Shown piece by piece: positions 25,182 through 34,158 of a stretch of DNA of 64,000 nucleotides. The first letter of the stretch is position 1. Each line of letters starts with the position of its first letter. The position numbers and the translations under genes are program-made. The notes under the pieces are model-generated. The model was given only the letters and a program-made list of their open reading frames with translations, did no database searches and was not told the origin of the DNA. This DNA is from Streptomyces sp. RPT161 (GTDB lineage Bacteria; Actinomycetota; Actinomycetes; Streptomycetales; Streptomycetaceae): assembly GCF_027533845.1 (NCBI RefSeq), contig NZ_JAPZVN010000009.1:1-64000 (forward strand), in the 5' to 3' direction.

Positions 25182-25300
25182 CCGTTCCTCCCCCTCGTAG
25201 GGCCTGGAACGCAGCTTGGGGAACGCGACGGGCATGCGCAAGGCAACCGGCACCGCCGCCGCGACCGCCAACGGCCCCCGCGATCCGCGTCAGGCCGCGG

Positions 25301-25489
25301 TCAGGTCCGTGGAGGATTGTCCTGGTCTCCGCCGAACTGTTCCCTGAGCTTTTCCTGGCCGGTGTCGACCTGGCCGCTGTACCTGCCCTGCGTCTTCTCG
25401 TCCGCGTAGTCACCCGCCTTGTCGACGCCCGTCCTGGCTTGGTCCTCGTGCCCCTTCAGCAGGCCCTTGAGCTTGTCGAGCATGGACAT
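25301..25489 (-). CDS. Rv0909-like antitoxin (small amphipathic protein)
   Basis: 62 residues: MSMLDKLKGLLKGHEDQARTG...KAGDYADEKTQGRYSGQVDTG. Matches the MT0933/Rv0909-type antitoxin family of actinobacteria, which often occur without a recognised toxin. Starts right after GGAGGACC. No toxin-like ORF is adjacent; many family members are probably general stress proteins rather than toxin partners. Confidence 0.8.
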   Translation of the reverse strand: MSMLDKLKGLLKGHEDQARTGVDKAGDYADEKTQGRYSGQVDTGQEKLREQFGGDQDNPPRT

Positions 25490-25629
25490 GGTGGTCCTCC
25501 TTGGCGTGTGGCCCCTCTCCCAGGGTCACCGCATAACACTCGGTCCGCATCCGCAAGCCGGTCACCTCGAAGGAGTGAATCGAAGGTGATCGGAAGCGGG
25601 CCGTGCCGCCGCGAGTCACAGTGGAGGGC

Positions 25630-26064
25630 ATGAGGAGCATGAAAATCCCCGTCAGCGCGTTCACCGTGGGGCTGGCCCTGTCCACCGCCGCGATCTGCGT
25701 ACCGGCCCCGGCCTCCGCCGCACCACGAACGGACCGGTCGGTAACGGCCGCCCGCCTCACCCTCACGAACGCTGACAACGGCCGGTCGGTGACCGTCCGC
25801 AGGGGAGAAGTGATCACGGTCCGGCTGACCGGCCGCCGCGCGAACGCGGAGACGTGGAAGTGGAGCGTGCCGAGCGCCACCGGGGACCGGACCCTCCAGC
25901 GCACCGCCGAGGGGACATCCCCAAGCGGCAACGCCAGCGCCGTCTTCCGCCCGCAGTCCGACGGCACCGCGACCATCAGCGCCAATGAGCGGTGCGTCTC
26001 CGCACCCGGTCGCATCTGCCCGCATACGGTGCTGCACTGGACGGCAACGGTCCACGTGAAGTGA
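25630..26064 (+). CDS. Small secreted protein, beta-rich
   Basis: 144 residues. Signal peptide MRSMKIPVSAFTVGLALSTAA ending in ASAAP. The mature part has alternating hydrophobic strands (ARLTLTNADNGRSVTVRRGEVITVRLTGRR; GTATISANERC) and one Cys pair (C, then CPH). An Ig-like fold such as that of chagasin-type inhibitors is conceivable from the strand pattern and the GRSVTVRRGEVITVRL element, but key loop motifs are not clear. ATG 25630 with GGAGG just upstream; ATG 25639 also possible. Confidence 0.65.
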   Translation: MRSMKIPVSAFTVGLALSTAAICVPAPASAAPRTDRSVTAARLTLTNADNGRSVTVRRGEVITVRLTGRRANAETWKWSVPSATGDRTLQRTAEGTSPSGNASAVFRPQSDGTATISANERCVSAPGRICPHTVLHWTATVHVK

Positions 26065-26129
26065 CGAGACGGCCACAACCCCCGGGCGCCGCGGACGAGT
26101 TGCCGCACACACCAACCCGGACGGAGACC

Positions 26130-26729
26130 ATGTCCACCGCACGCCGTCCGCGCCTGCCCCTCGCCGTGGCCGGGCTGCTCCTGACCGCCGTACCACTACT
26201 GGCCCCGGCCAACCCCGCCACCGCCTGCGACGCACCGGACCCGGCACCCTCCGCCACGCGCACTCCGGCCACCGTCCACCACGGCCGTGCCACGGTGGCC
26301 TACGACCCGCTGACGATGCCGAAAGGGGTCGTCGTGGGCGGCCCCAAGGTCGAGATCGGCACGGTGATCTACAACGGCACAGGCGCCCCGTTCCACAGCA
26401 TCCGCCCGGCGCTCGGCCTGTCCGCCTGGGCCCCGATCGGCAACGGCAAGGCGGTGTCCCTCGCGCCCAGGGACGCAACCGTCGAGGTCTACCACCAAGG
26501 ACGGTGGAAGAGGCTCAGCCTGACGAGCGGCTGCGACCCGGTGCTCAACACCAACACCGACTTCCTGGCCGCGCACCTCCCCGACAACCGCGCCACCCGC
26601 TTCCTGTTCCGCCTGTCCATCACCCGAGCGGCCCCCGCCCAACTGACCTCGCTCCAATTGCACTTCACCGCCTGGTCAGAACGCGGCTACGAGGCCCTGG
26701 TCAGCCGCACCATTCCCATCACCCGTTGA
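26130..26729 (+). CDS. Secreted protein of unknown function
   Basis: 199 residues with a clear signal peptide (LPLAVAGLLLTAVPLLAPANPATAC, with a Cys just after the cleavage region). The mature part has a threonine/proline linker and beta-strand segments (VEIGTVIYNGTGAPFHSIRPALGL; ATVEVYHQGRWKRLSL; QLTSLQLHFTAWSERGYEAL). Looks like an Ig-like extracellular domain. ACGGAGACC precedes ATG 26130. The stop overlaps, tail to tail, the stop of the convergent MBL gene. Confidence 0.7.
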   Translation: MSTARRPRLPLAVAGLLLTAVPLLAPANPATACDAPDPAPSATRTPATVHHGRATVAYDPLTMPKGVVVGGPKVEIGTVIYNGTGAPFHSIRPALGLSAWAPIGNGKAVSLAPRDATVEVYHQGRWKRLSLTSGCDPVLNTNTDFLAAHLPDNRATRFLFRLSITRAAPAQLTSLQLHFTAWSERGYEALVSRTIPITR

Positions 26730-27429
26730 GCGGCGCCTCCCAGACCGCGAAGTCATGGGCGAAGAACACACGCCGGGGGTGGAATTCGGCGAGCCGGTCC
26801 AACCACGGCCGGTAGGTGGGAAGCGGTGGTTGCACGCCGCGCAGCGAAGCGCGCCGGGCCAAGTGGTCCGAGCCGAACTGGAAGGCGAAGTCATGGGCTT
26901 GGCCAGCGAGCACGACGGTTTCGCCGTCCGGTTGTCGTAGGACCAGTGACTGATGGCCGTTGGTGTGCCCTGGGGTCGGGATGATCCGGACCCCAGGCCA
27001 GATCTCGGCCTCGCCGGCGAGTCCTTCGTAGACCGCACCGGGGAAGTCGACGAGTTCGTCAATCGTGTAGTCGCCTCGGCGGGCCATGGCCAGTTCCACG
27101 TCCTGCACCAGGATCGGCGTGCCGCCCAGCAAAGGATTTCCGCCGCAGTGGTCGAAGTGGAGATGGCAGTTCACAACGACCGAGATATCGGCAAGGGTCA
27201 CACCGGCGGCGGCCAACTCGTCCTGGAGTCCGCGCCGTTGGGGTCGGTAGTGGGCTTCGGTCTCGGGATCGGCCGCGCCGATGCCGGTGTCGAAGAGCAG
27301 CAGGCCCCGCTCGTGCGCCACCAGATAGGCGAGAACGGGTTCAACCCTCGGCTGCGAGCCGCCCGTTTCCGACGCTGGCCGGATCACATAGCCCAGGTCG
27401 AGCCGTCGCACGGTCGTGGTCTCTCCCAT
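26719..27429 (-). CDS. MBL-fold metallohydrolase, N-acyl homoserine lactonase-like
   Basis: 236 residues. Metal motif HLHFDHCGG (HxHxDH), second ligand PTPGHTNGHQS, third at LAGQAHDFAF and a late HDFAVW. The overall arrangement (LAYLVAHERGLLLFDTG) is that of AttM/AiiA-type lactonases and related quorum-quenching enzymes. Start ATG 27429; the longer frame to 27453 adds 8 residues. Cytosolic. The natural substrate cannot be told from sequence. Confidence 0.85.
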   Translation of the reverse strand: MGETTTVRRLDLGYVIRPASETGGSQPRVEPVLAYLVAHERGLLLFDTGIGAADPETEAHYRPQRRGLQDELAAAGVTLADISVVVNCHLHFDHCGGNPLLGGTPILVQDVELAMARRGDYTIDELVDFPGAVYEGLAGEAEIWPGVRIIPTPGHTNGHQSLVLRQPDGETVVLAGQAHDFAFQFGSDHLARRASLRGVQPPLPTYRPWLDRLAEFHPRRVFFAHDFAVWEAPLNG

Positions 27430-27495
27430 CACCCCAGCGTGGCCGCCCGCCACGCCGCATTCGGAGTGTTTCGCGCATGGCGGAACCGCTCCCCG

Positions 27496-28128
27496 TCACC
27501 CCAGCCCCGCCGCGAGTTGGCGGGTGTGTTCCTCCCAGGCGACGGTGAGGCGGTCGACGGCGGTCTCCAGGGTCCGCGGGGACTGCGCGAAGGAGAGGCG
27601 GAGCCCGGACAGGTGGTGGCGGTCGACGCAGAACGTGGTGCCGGGGGTGGTGTGGACACCGTGGTGGGTTGCCGCGAGGTGGGCGTAGGTCTCGCTTTCC
27701 GATGCGGGGAGGGCCGCCCACAGGGACAGTCCGGCATGCGGCACATGCCTCCGCCAAGCCGGTAGGTGCCGGGCGAGCAGGTCCAGCAGCAGGTCGCGGC
27801 GTTGCCTCAGGGTGCGGCGCAGTTCGGCGTACCAGGCAGGGTCTGCGGCCTGAAGCAGTCGGACCGCGAGCAGTTGGGCGGGGGCGCTCGGTGCCGTATC
27901 GCTCATGAGGCGCAACCCCGTGGATCGGGGGATGCGCAGCCAGCCGATGCTCAGCCCGGCCCAGAAGGTCTGGGAGAGGGAGCCGATCGCGACCACGCGG
28001 TCGTCCTCGGCCACCAGCGGCACGGGCTGTTCCGCGCTGTCGAGGCCGAGCCCGGCTTGGGACAGGTCCTCGACATCGGTGACGTCGCGCCGCCCGGCCA
28101 TGGCCGGCAGTGGCTGTCTGCGCCTCAC
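27496..28128 (-). pseudogene. MocR/GntR-aminotransferase regulator, C-terminal remnant
   Basis: About 200 residues match the last third of MocR-type regulators: VEDLSQAGLGLDSAEQPVPL, a PLP-lysine region reading GSLSQTFWAGLSIGWLR, GLRLSFAQSPRTL near the end. The N-terminal winged helix and the large aminotransferase domain are missing: the frame begins only bases from the stop of the hydrolase gene. In GSLSQTFW the expected PLP lysine (usually SLSKTFW) is Gln, so the remnant could not bind PLP normally. Confidence 0.7.
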
Positions 28129-28961
28129 CCGAGGAACGGCTCCAGTAGGTCGAGCAGCGCCGCTGGCCGGTCCAGCGGAATGATGTGGCCGCAGTCCTCG
28201 ATGACATGGCCGACGAGGTGGTCGGCCACCGGGCGCAGTTGCCGTTCGAGCGCGTCGCCGACCGGCTGCGCGCCGACCGCCAGGGTGGGCACCGTGAGTC
28301 GGCTGGTGGCGACCGCCTCCTGGATCTGCCGCGCGCTGGTGGGCAGTGCGCGGTAGTAGGAGAAGGCGCAGCGCAGGGCCTCGGCTCCGGTGTAGGCGTG
28401 CACGAAGGCGTCGCGGATGTCGGCGGGCACGCCACGGCCGAGAGTGCCGCGGTCGAGGAACCAGTCGATGTACTGGGCCTCATGGCCGGTCAGTACGGAT
28501 TCCGCCAGGCCGGGCTGGGCGTGGAAGCCGAACCACCAGGGTGCCCCGCCCGCCAGGAAGTCCTCGGCGCCGGGCAGCGCGCCCACCAGTGACTCCATCA
28601 CCGCCAGTCGCCGGACGAGACCGGGTCGCCGCATGGCGAGCAGGAAGGCGGGCGGGGTGCCCGCGTCGATCCCGACCACCGCCGCGGAGGTCTCGCCGAG
28701 TGCGGCCAGCAGGCCCTCGGCGTCGGCGGCCAGGTTGGCGGCGTCGTAGCCGTCGGTGGCCCGGGGGCTGGCGCCGAGACCCCGCAAGTCGAGTGCGATG
28801 ACGCGGTGTTGAGCGGCGAGCCGCTCCATGACCTCGGTCCACAGTCGCCAGGTGTGCGGAAACCCGTGCAGCAGCAGGACCGCCGGACCTTCGCCCGCGA
28901 GCGCCACATTGAGGCGGACGCCGTTGGTCGCGACGCGACGGAGTTCGATCTTCAGGGACAC
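28125..28961 (-). CDS. Epoxide hydrolase-like alpha/beta hydrolase
   Basis: 278 residues. HGFPHTW (oxyanion HGxP motif), nucleophile elbow VVGIDAGTP with Asp as nucleophile, LDLRGLGASPRATDGYD, and the catalytic His in EDCGHIIPLDRP. Asp nucleophile plus HGFP points to epoxide hydrolase/dehalogenase-type chemistry. GTG 28961 follows GGAGGCGC. Divergent from the HxlR regulator at 29063 with an inverted repeat between them, a usual regulator-target pair. Confidence 0.85.
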   Translation of the reverse strand: MSLKIELRRVATNGVRLNVALAGEGPAVLLLHGFPHTWRLWTEVMERLAAQHRVIALDLRGLGASPRATDGYDAANLAADAEGLLAALGETSAAVVGIDAGTPPAFLLAMRRPGLVRRLAVMESLVGALPGAEDFLAGGAPWWFGFHAQPGLAESVLTGHEAQYIDWFLDRGTLGRGVPADIRDAFVHAYTGAEALRCAFSYYRALPTSARQIQEAVATSRLTVPTLAVGAQPVGDALERQLRPVADHLVGHVIEDCGHIIPLDRPAALLDLLEPFLG

Positions 28962-29002
28962 GGCGCGCCTCCGAGGCCGGTTACCGATGGTGACAAGCAA
29001 AC

Positions 29003-29012
29003 GTTAGGTAAC
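29003..29012. promoter_or_regulatory. GTTAGGTAAC inverted repeat in hydrolase/HxlR divergent promoter
   Basis: GTTA-GG-TAAC half-sites midway between the divergent starts at 28961 and 29063. It has the form of short HxlR/MarR-type operators; the link to the adjacent HxlR gene is inferred from position. Confidence 0.4.
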
Positions 29013-29062
29013 TACAGTGGAGGCGCCAAGACCGCACTTTCGGCACAGGTGGTGAGTTCCAG

Positions 29063-29449
29063 GTGACCTCCGACGGCGCCCGCGGCGACCTGTTCGATCA
29101 GCGATGCCCGACCCGGCAGTTGCTGGACCGCATCGGCACCAAGTGGACGTCGATGGCGATCAAGGTGCTGGCCGGGGCGGCTCCGGACGAGGTCCGGTTC
29201 GCGGAGTTGCAGCGTCGGATGCCCGGCGTCTCGCAGAAGATGCTGTCGGTGACCCTGCGGAACCTGGTCCGCGACGGCCTGGTCAGCCGCCGGGTGGAGC
29301 CGACCGTGCCGCCACGGGTGCACTACCGGATCACCGAACTCGGCCTGTCTCTGGAGACCCCGCTGGCCATGCTGCGGAACTGGGCCGAGGAACACATGGC
29401 CGACATCGACCGCGCCAACGCGGCGGCCATGGACGGCGCTTCCTGGTGA
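29063..29449 (+). CDS. HxlR-family transcriptional regulator
   Basis: 128 residues. CPTRQLLDRIGTKWTSMAIKVLA (HxlR N-terminal Cys plus helix), RFAELQRRMPGVSQKMLSVTLRNLVRDGLVSRRV (recognition helix and wing), PPRVHYRITELGLSLETPL. The N-terminal Cys (residue 15) is the redox/electrophile-sensing position in some HxlR proteins. GTG 29063. Divergently paired with the epoxide-hydrolase-like gene, its probable target. Confidence 0.9.
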   Translation: MTSDGARGDLFDQRCPTRQLLDRIGTKWTSMAIKVLAGAAPDEVRFAELQRRMPGVSQKMLSVTLRNLVRDGLVSRRVEPTVPPRVHYRITELGLSLETPLAMLRNWAEEHMADIDRANAAAMDGASW

Positions 29450-29476
29450 TCCCCTCACGCCGCAGCGCGGTTGCGG

Positions 29477-29962
29477 TCACAGATCGTCCGGCTCGGGTTC
29501 CTTTCCCTCCTCCACGATCCGCATCGCCGCCTCCTCGGCCGACGCGGCGCCGCCCGCGATTCCGGCGTCGTAGGCCGCACTGTCCTCCGCCTGCTCCACA
29601 CCGTGCGGCACGCCCTCGTCGGTGCCCACCAGACGCCCCGCCCGCGCGTCGCCGACCTCGCGGTCGATCAGCTCTCCGTTCCCGCCGACCAGGTCTCCGA
29701 CGCCGTCGCCCAGCGGCTCGCCGACGTCCGGTACCTCCTCCGCCAGCCGCTGGTCGAGACTCTCGCCCCGTCGCTGCTCGCTGACCGTGACGCCGAACCG
29801 CTCCACTGCCAGCGGGCGCTCCGGCGGTGAGTACCCCTCGTCGATGGCCGGGCTGACGCCCCGGTCGTCCAGGGTGTCCTGCGGATCGAGGATCCCGGAG
29901 TCGTCCTGGACCTCCGACCCGTCAGGTTGGTAAACCTCGTTGGCCCATATCTCGTCGGACAT
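29477..29962 (-). CDS. DUF5709 acidic protein
   Basis: 161 residues, rich in Asp, Glu and Gly. Starts MSDEIWANEVYQPDGSE, then SGILDPQDTLDDRGVSPAIDEGYSPPERP, the signature of DUF5709 proteins of actinomycetes. No signal or membrane segment. ATG 29962 with GTGAGGAGAC upstream. Function unknown; homologues are often general-stress-associated. Confidence 0.85.
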   Translation of the reverse strand: MSDEIWANEVYQPDGSEVQDDSGILDPQDTLDDRGVSPAIDEGYSPPERPLAVERFGVTVSEQRRGESLDQRLAEEVPDVGEPLGDGVGDLVGGNGELIDREVGDARAGRLVGTDEGVPHGVEQAEDSAAYDAGIAGGAASAEEAAMRIVEEGKEPEPDDL

Positions 29963-30052
29963 GGGAGTCTCCTCACCACCAGGTGAGCTGCCGTCCTGCC
30001 CAGGCACCTGCTACGGCACTCTTCCTCTTACACCTTGACACACTTTCCCGCG

Positions 30053-32167
30053 CTATGGCGGACCTGGCTGGTCGGCTAGCCGGGCCACCAGCACATCGGG
30101 GTGGATGGGCAGCGCACGCACCCGTACGCCGGTGGCGTGGTGGACCGCGTTGGCGATCGCCGCGGCGGTGCCGACGATCCCGATCTCGCCGATGCCCTTG
30201 GAGCCCATGGGGTTGAGGTGTGGGTCTTCCTCTTCGATCCAGTGGACGTCGATCTCCGGGACGTCCGCGCAGGCGGCCACGTGGTACGCGGCCAGGTCCC
30301 GTTCCGCGTAGTCACCGAAGGCGGGATCCATGGTGCTGCCCTCAAGTAGCGCCATCCCCAGGCCCATTGTCATCCCGCCGATGAACTGCGACCGCGCGGT
30401 ACGGGAGTTGAGGATCCGGCCCGCCGCGAAGACGCCCAGCAGCCGGCGCACCCGTGTCTCACCGGTCGCCGGATCGACCTGGACCTCGGCGAACTGCGCG
30501 CCGAAGGCATGGCGTGCGAGGTCCTCCCGCTCGTCAATGTCCTGGGCGATGTCCGCGGCGACGGTGATGCCCTGCTCGGGCACCGCGTATCCGCGTTCCG
30601 CCAGGCGCTGCCGCAACTCGGTGCACGCCTTGTGCACCGGCCAGCCCCAGGAGGCCGTACCGGACGAGCCCCCGGCCACCGAGGCGGGCGGCAGATCGCT
30701 GCTGCCGACGCGGACCCGGACGCTGTCCAGCGGCACGCCGAGGGTGTCGGCGGCGATCTGGGTCAGCACGGTACGGGCGCCGGTGCCGATGTCGCTGGCG
30801 CTGACGCGCACCTCGTAGCTTCCGTCGGCGGCGGCGTGCGCCTCGGCCTGCGAGGGCATCACGAGCGCCGGAAAGGTGGAGGCGGCGACGCCGCTGCCGA
30901 TCAGCAGACGGCCCTCGCGCCTGCCCCCGATCCGGGCGTCGCGGTCGTGCCAGCCGAACCTGCAGGCGCCCTCGCGCAGGCACTCCACCAGATGGCGGCT
31001 GCTGAACGGCAGCCCACTGTCCGGCTCGACGGCCGGCTCGTTGCGCGTGCGCAGTTCGATCGGGTCGACCCCGCAGGCGAGGGCGAGTTCGTCCATCGCG
31101 GACTCCAGGGCGAACATCCCCGGGCACTCGCCGGGCGCGCGCATCCACGACGGAGTGGGGACATCGAGTTGGGCGACCCGGTGGGTGCTGCGGCTGTGTG
31201 GTGCGTTGTACATGGTGCGGCTGGGCGCCGCCGCCTGCTCCACGAACTCGGTGATCGTCGAGGACTGTGTGATCGCCTCGTGGGCGAGCGCCTCGATGTG
31301 TCCTTCTGGGTCGGCGCCGATGCGGATCCGCTGGATGGTGGGGGCGCGGTAGCCGGTCACCGCGGCGAGCTGGTTGCGCGGCAGGGCGAGCTTGACCGGG
31401 CGGCGCACGGTGCGGGCCGCCATCGCCGCGAGTACGACGGGGGGCCGGGCGGTGCCCTTCGCGCCGAAGCCGCCGCCGACGTGCTCGTTGACCACGTGCA
31501 CCTTGCCGTTCGCCAGCCCGAACAACTGGGCGAGCGTGCGCTGGACGCCGGAGGAGTCCTGGTTGGAGTCGTAGACCGTCAGATCGTCGCCGTCCCACAG
31601 CGCGGTGGCCGCGTGCGGTTCCAGGGGGTGGTTGTGCAGGGCGGGGGTCTCGTAGACGGCGTCGATCCGCACCGGCGCGTTGGCGTAGGCGGTGTCGAAG
31701 TCACCGTGCTCCCGGTCGGTGGGCAGACCAGCGTTGACCTCGTCGGGTTTGTACAGTCCCGGGTGGTCGGGGGTCAGTACGACGTCGTGCGGCTCGGTGC
31801 GGTAGGTGACGCGGATCGCTTCGGCGGCGGCCCGCGCGGACTCCAGTGAGGTGGCGACGGCGAGCGCGACGAACTGGCCGCGGTGCGCCACGTGCGGGCT
31901 CTGCAGCACGGCGAGGTTCGGGTCGTCGGTCTCGTGCAGCCGGGGAGCGTTCTGGTGGGTGAGTACGGCCAGCACGGCCGGGTCGGCCAAGGCCGCGGTG
32001 GTGTCGATCGACGTGATCTCGCCGCGCACCACGGTGGCGGGCACCGGCCAGGCGTACGCGGTGCGGTCGGTGGGGTGGTCGGTGGCGTACCGGGCGGCGC
32101 CGGTGACCTTCTCACGGGCCTCCAGCCGGGCCGTGGGCGCCCCGAGCAGGGGCTGGGTGGTGGTCAT
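30053..32167 (-). CDS. Molybdopterin-binding large subunit, aldehyde/xanthine oxidoreductase (PaoC-like)
   Basis: 704 residues, third gene of an operon encoding a three-subunit molybdo-flavoenzyme. Visible: GGGFGAKG, AMAARTVRRPVKLALPR, RAPGECPGMFALE (Moco contact region), VGSSDLPPASVAGGSSGT and the catalytic-Glu region NPMGSKGIGEIGIVGTAAAIANAV. The GxGE-type glutamate supports an active hydroxylase. Start ATG 32167 overlaps the FAD-subunit stop. Oxidises aldehydes or heterocycles in the cytosol; substrate unknown. Confidence 0.93.
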   Translation of the reverse strand: MTTTQPLLGAPTARLEAREKVTGAARYATDHPTDRTAYAWPVPATVVRGEITSIDTTAALADPAVLAVLTHQNAPRLHETDDPNLAVLQSPHVAHRGQFVALAVATSLESARAAAEAIRVTYRTEPHDVVLTPDHPGLYKPDEVNAGLPTDREHGDFDTAYANAPVRIDAVYETPALHNHPLEPHAATALWDGDDLTVYDSNQDSSGVQRTLAQLFGLANGKVHVVNEHVGGGFGAKGTARPPVVLAAMAARTVRRPVKLALPRNQLAAVTGYRAPTIQRIRIGADPEGHIEALAHEAITQSSTITEFVEQAAAPSRTMYNAPHSRSTHRVAQLDVPTPSWMRAPGECPGMFALESAMDELALACGVDPIELRTRNEPAVEPDSGLPFSSRHLVECLREGACRFGWHDRDARIGGRREGRLLIGSGVAASTFPALVMPSQAEAHAAADGSYEVRVSASDIGTGARTVLTQIAADTLGVPLDSVRVRVGSSDLPPASVAGGSSGTASWGWPVHKACTELRQRLAERGYAVPEQGITVAADIAQDIDEREDLARHAFGAQFAEVQVDPATGETRVRRLLGVFAAGRILNSRTARSQFIGGMTMGLGMALLEGSTMDPAFGDYAERDLAAYHVAACADVPEIDVHWIEEEDPHLNPMGSKGIGEIGIVGTAAAIANAVHHATGVRVRALPIHPDVLVARLADQPGPP

Positions 32168-33165
32168 CGCGGTTCTCCGGCCTCGGGCGCCGCGAGGTCG
32201 GTCAGCACGCTGACGGCGAGGCGGCGGGCGAGCGGCACCTTGTAGCCGTTGTCCCGCAGCGGCCTGGCCGCCGCCAGCTCCCGGTCGACGGCTTCTTCGA
32301 AGGCCTCCGCGGTCGCGGGCTGGCCCAACAGCGCCTCTTCCGCGACGCGGGCGCGCCACGGCTTGGCCGCCAGTGCGCCGAAGGCGATCCGCACATGGTG
32401 CACCAGCCCGCCGCGCACCTGCAGCACGGCGGCGACGGAGGCGAGCGCGAAGGAGTAGGAGGCCCGGTCACGGGCCTTGCGGTAGGCCGAGCGAGCCTCG
32501 GGCACCGGCGGCGGAAGCTCCACGGCGGTGATCAGTTCACCGTGCCGCAGGACGGTGTCGCGCTGCGGTTCGTCGCCCGGCAGACGGTGCAACTCGGTCA
32601 GCGGCAGCGAGCGCGGACCCGAGGCCGAGACCAGGTGGACCATCGCGTCCAGCGCGACGAGCGCCACGGCGAGGTCGGACGGGTGCGTGGCGACGCAGTG
32701 CTCCGACGCCCCGAGGATCGCCAGGTCGCGGTGGACGCCCTCCCGGGCGGGGCAGCCCGAGCCCGGCTGGCGCTTGTTGCACGGCTTGCCGACGTCCTGG
32801 AAGTACAGGCACCGGGTGCGCTGGAGCAGGTTTCCGCCGATGGTCGCCGCGTTCCGCAGCTGCGCCGAGGCGCCGGACAGCAGCGCCTCGGAGACGATCG
32901 GATAGCGTTCGCGCACCATCCGGCGCGCGGCGAGCGTGCTGTTGCGTACGGCGGCGCCAACCCGCAGCCCACCGCCGTCGGTCTCCTCGATCTCCTCGAA
33001 CGGCAGTCGGCTGACGTCGACGACCAGGTCGGGGGCGGCCACGCCGAGTTTCATGAGGTCCACCAGATTGGTGCCGCCACCGAGGTAGGTGGCGGCAGGA
33101 GCGTCGGTCAGCAAAGCGACGGCCGCGTCGGCGTCGGTCGGCCGTTCGTACCGGAATTCCTTCAC
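32164..33165 (-). CDS. FAD-binding subunit with extra Fe-S cysteines (PaoB-like)
   Basis: 333 residues. FAD-binding YLGGGTNLVDLMKLGV and TIGGNLLQRTRCLYFQ. An insert with Cys at RTRCLY, KPCNKRQPGSGCP and EHCVA matches the [4Fe-4S]-binding insert of PaoB/YagS aldehyde oxidoreductases, distinguishing it from ordinary CoxM/XdhB subunits. Overlaps both neighbours by 4 bases, so the operon is tightly coupled. Confidence 0.93.
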   Translation of the reverse strand: MKEFRYERPTDADAAVALLTDAPAATYLGGGTNLVDLMKLGVAAPDLVVDVSRLPFEEIEETDGGGLRVGAAVRNSTLAARRMVRERYPIVSEALLSGASAQLRNAATIGGNLLQRTRCLYFQDVGKPCNKRQPGSGCPAREGVHRDLAILGASEHCVATHPSDLAVALVALDAMVHLVSASGPRSLPLTELHRLPGDEPQRDTVLRHGELITAVELPPPVPEARSAYRKARDRASYSFALASVAAVLQVRGGLVHHVRIAFGALAAKPWRARVAEEALLGQPATAEAFEEAVDRELAAARPLRDNGYKVPLARRLAVSVLTDLAAPEAGEPR

Positions 33166-33677
33166 CTAGCCACTTCCCGTACCGCACTGACGATGTTCAC
33201 GTAGGCGCCGCAACGGCACAGGTTGCCGCTCATCCGCTCGCGGACCTCTGGCACGGTCAACTCGACCGGGCCTTCGGGGGCGTCCTCGGCGGTGACGGCG
33301 CTGGGCCATCCGGCGCGCGCCTCGGCGATCGCCCCGACCGCCGAGCAGATCTGGCCCGGTGTGCAGAAGCCGCACTGGAAGGCGTCGTGGTCCACGAACG
33401 CCTGCTGGAGCGGGTGCAGGGTGTCCCCTTCGGCCAGCCCCTCGATGGTGGTGATCTCCGTCCCGTCCATGGCGACCGCGAGCAACAGGCAGGAGTTGAC
33501 GCGGTGGCCGTCGAGCAGGACCGTGCAGGCCCCGCACTGACCGTGGTCGCAGCCCTTCTTCGCCCCGGACAGGTGCGCGTGTTCGCGCAGCAGGTCCAAC
33601 AGCGTGGTGCGGTTGTCGAGTTCGCGGGAGAACCGCTCACCGTTGATGTCCAGGGTGACCGCGGTCATGGCACCCAT
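33162..33677 (-). CDS. 2Fe-2S subunit of molybdo-flavoenzyme (PaoA-like)
   Basis: 171 residues. Plant-ferredoxin-like cluster GCDHGQCGACTVLLDG plus C further on, and the second cluster QCGFCTPGQI...GNLCRCGAYVNI. No Tat signal, unlike E. coli PaoA, so the complex should be cytosolic. ATG 33677 (MGAMTAV) has AAGGAGA 8 bases upstream. First gene of the operon, in the order 2Fe-2S, FAD, Mo. Confidence 0.93.
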   Translation of the reverse strand: MGAMTAVTLDINGERFSRELDNRTTLLDLLREHAHLSGAKKGCDHGQCGACTVLLDGHRVNSCLLLAVAMDGTEITTIEGLAEGDTLHPLQQAFVDHDAFQCGFCTPGQICSAVGAIAEARAGWPSAVTAEDAPEGPVELTVPEVRERMSGNLCRCGAYVNIVSAVREVAR

Positions 33678-33903
33678 GGCCCGTCTCCTTCCGGTGCGCG
33701 CGGTTGCGCGTACCAACACATCGGCACAGCGTTTCGGGCTAACCGATTCGGGCCCGCGGCAAACCGATGCCGCGTCATCTCACACCGCTGGCGCACGGAA
33801 ACGTTCATCGAAGGTGACCGGGGTACGCCCGCCCGGAGTCGAGCGCACGGCGACATGGCAGACTCGGGCTGGGACACGCCGGAACCGACAGGAGGGGTTG
33901 ACG

Positions 33904-34158
33904 TTGCTGACCCTCGACCTTCACCCGATCTTCCGGAACAACCGAGACATCGAACTCGCCCTGCGGCAGACCATCTTCAAGGCCGCCCGAACCGGCGAGA
34001 CCGTCTTGGAGATCATCCCCGGCAAGGGATCGGGGCAGCTGAGGCAGCGCACCCTGGCGTTCCTCGGCCAGAAGCACATCAAGAAGCTGTACGACCGGGT
34101 CGAGGCCGATCCGAACAACCCGGGCCGTCTCCTTGTCCACTTCAGGCCGGCCCGATGA
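33904..34158 (+). CDS. Smr-domain protein
   Basis: 84 residues. LTLDLHPIFRNNRDIELAL (LDLH motif), TVLEIIPGKGSGQLR (GKGSG), KLYDRVEADPNNPGRLLVHF: a minimal small-MutS-related domain, usually a nucleic-acid endonuclease or binding module. TTG 33904 was chosen because GGAGG at 33891-33895 is 8 bases upstream. Its stop overlaps the next gene's ATG. Confidence 0.8.
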   Translation: MLTLDLHPIFRNNRDIELALRQTIFKAARTGETVLEIIPGKGSGQLRQRTLAFLGQKHIKKLYDRVEADPNNPGRLLVHFRPAR

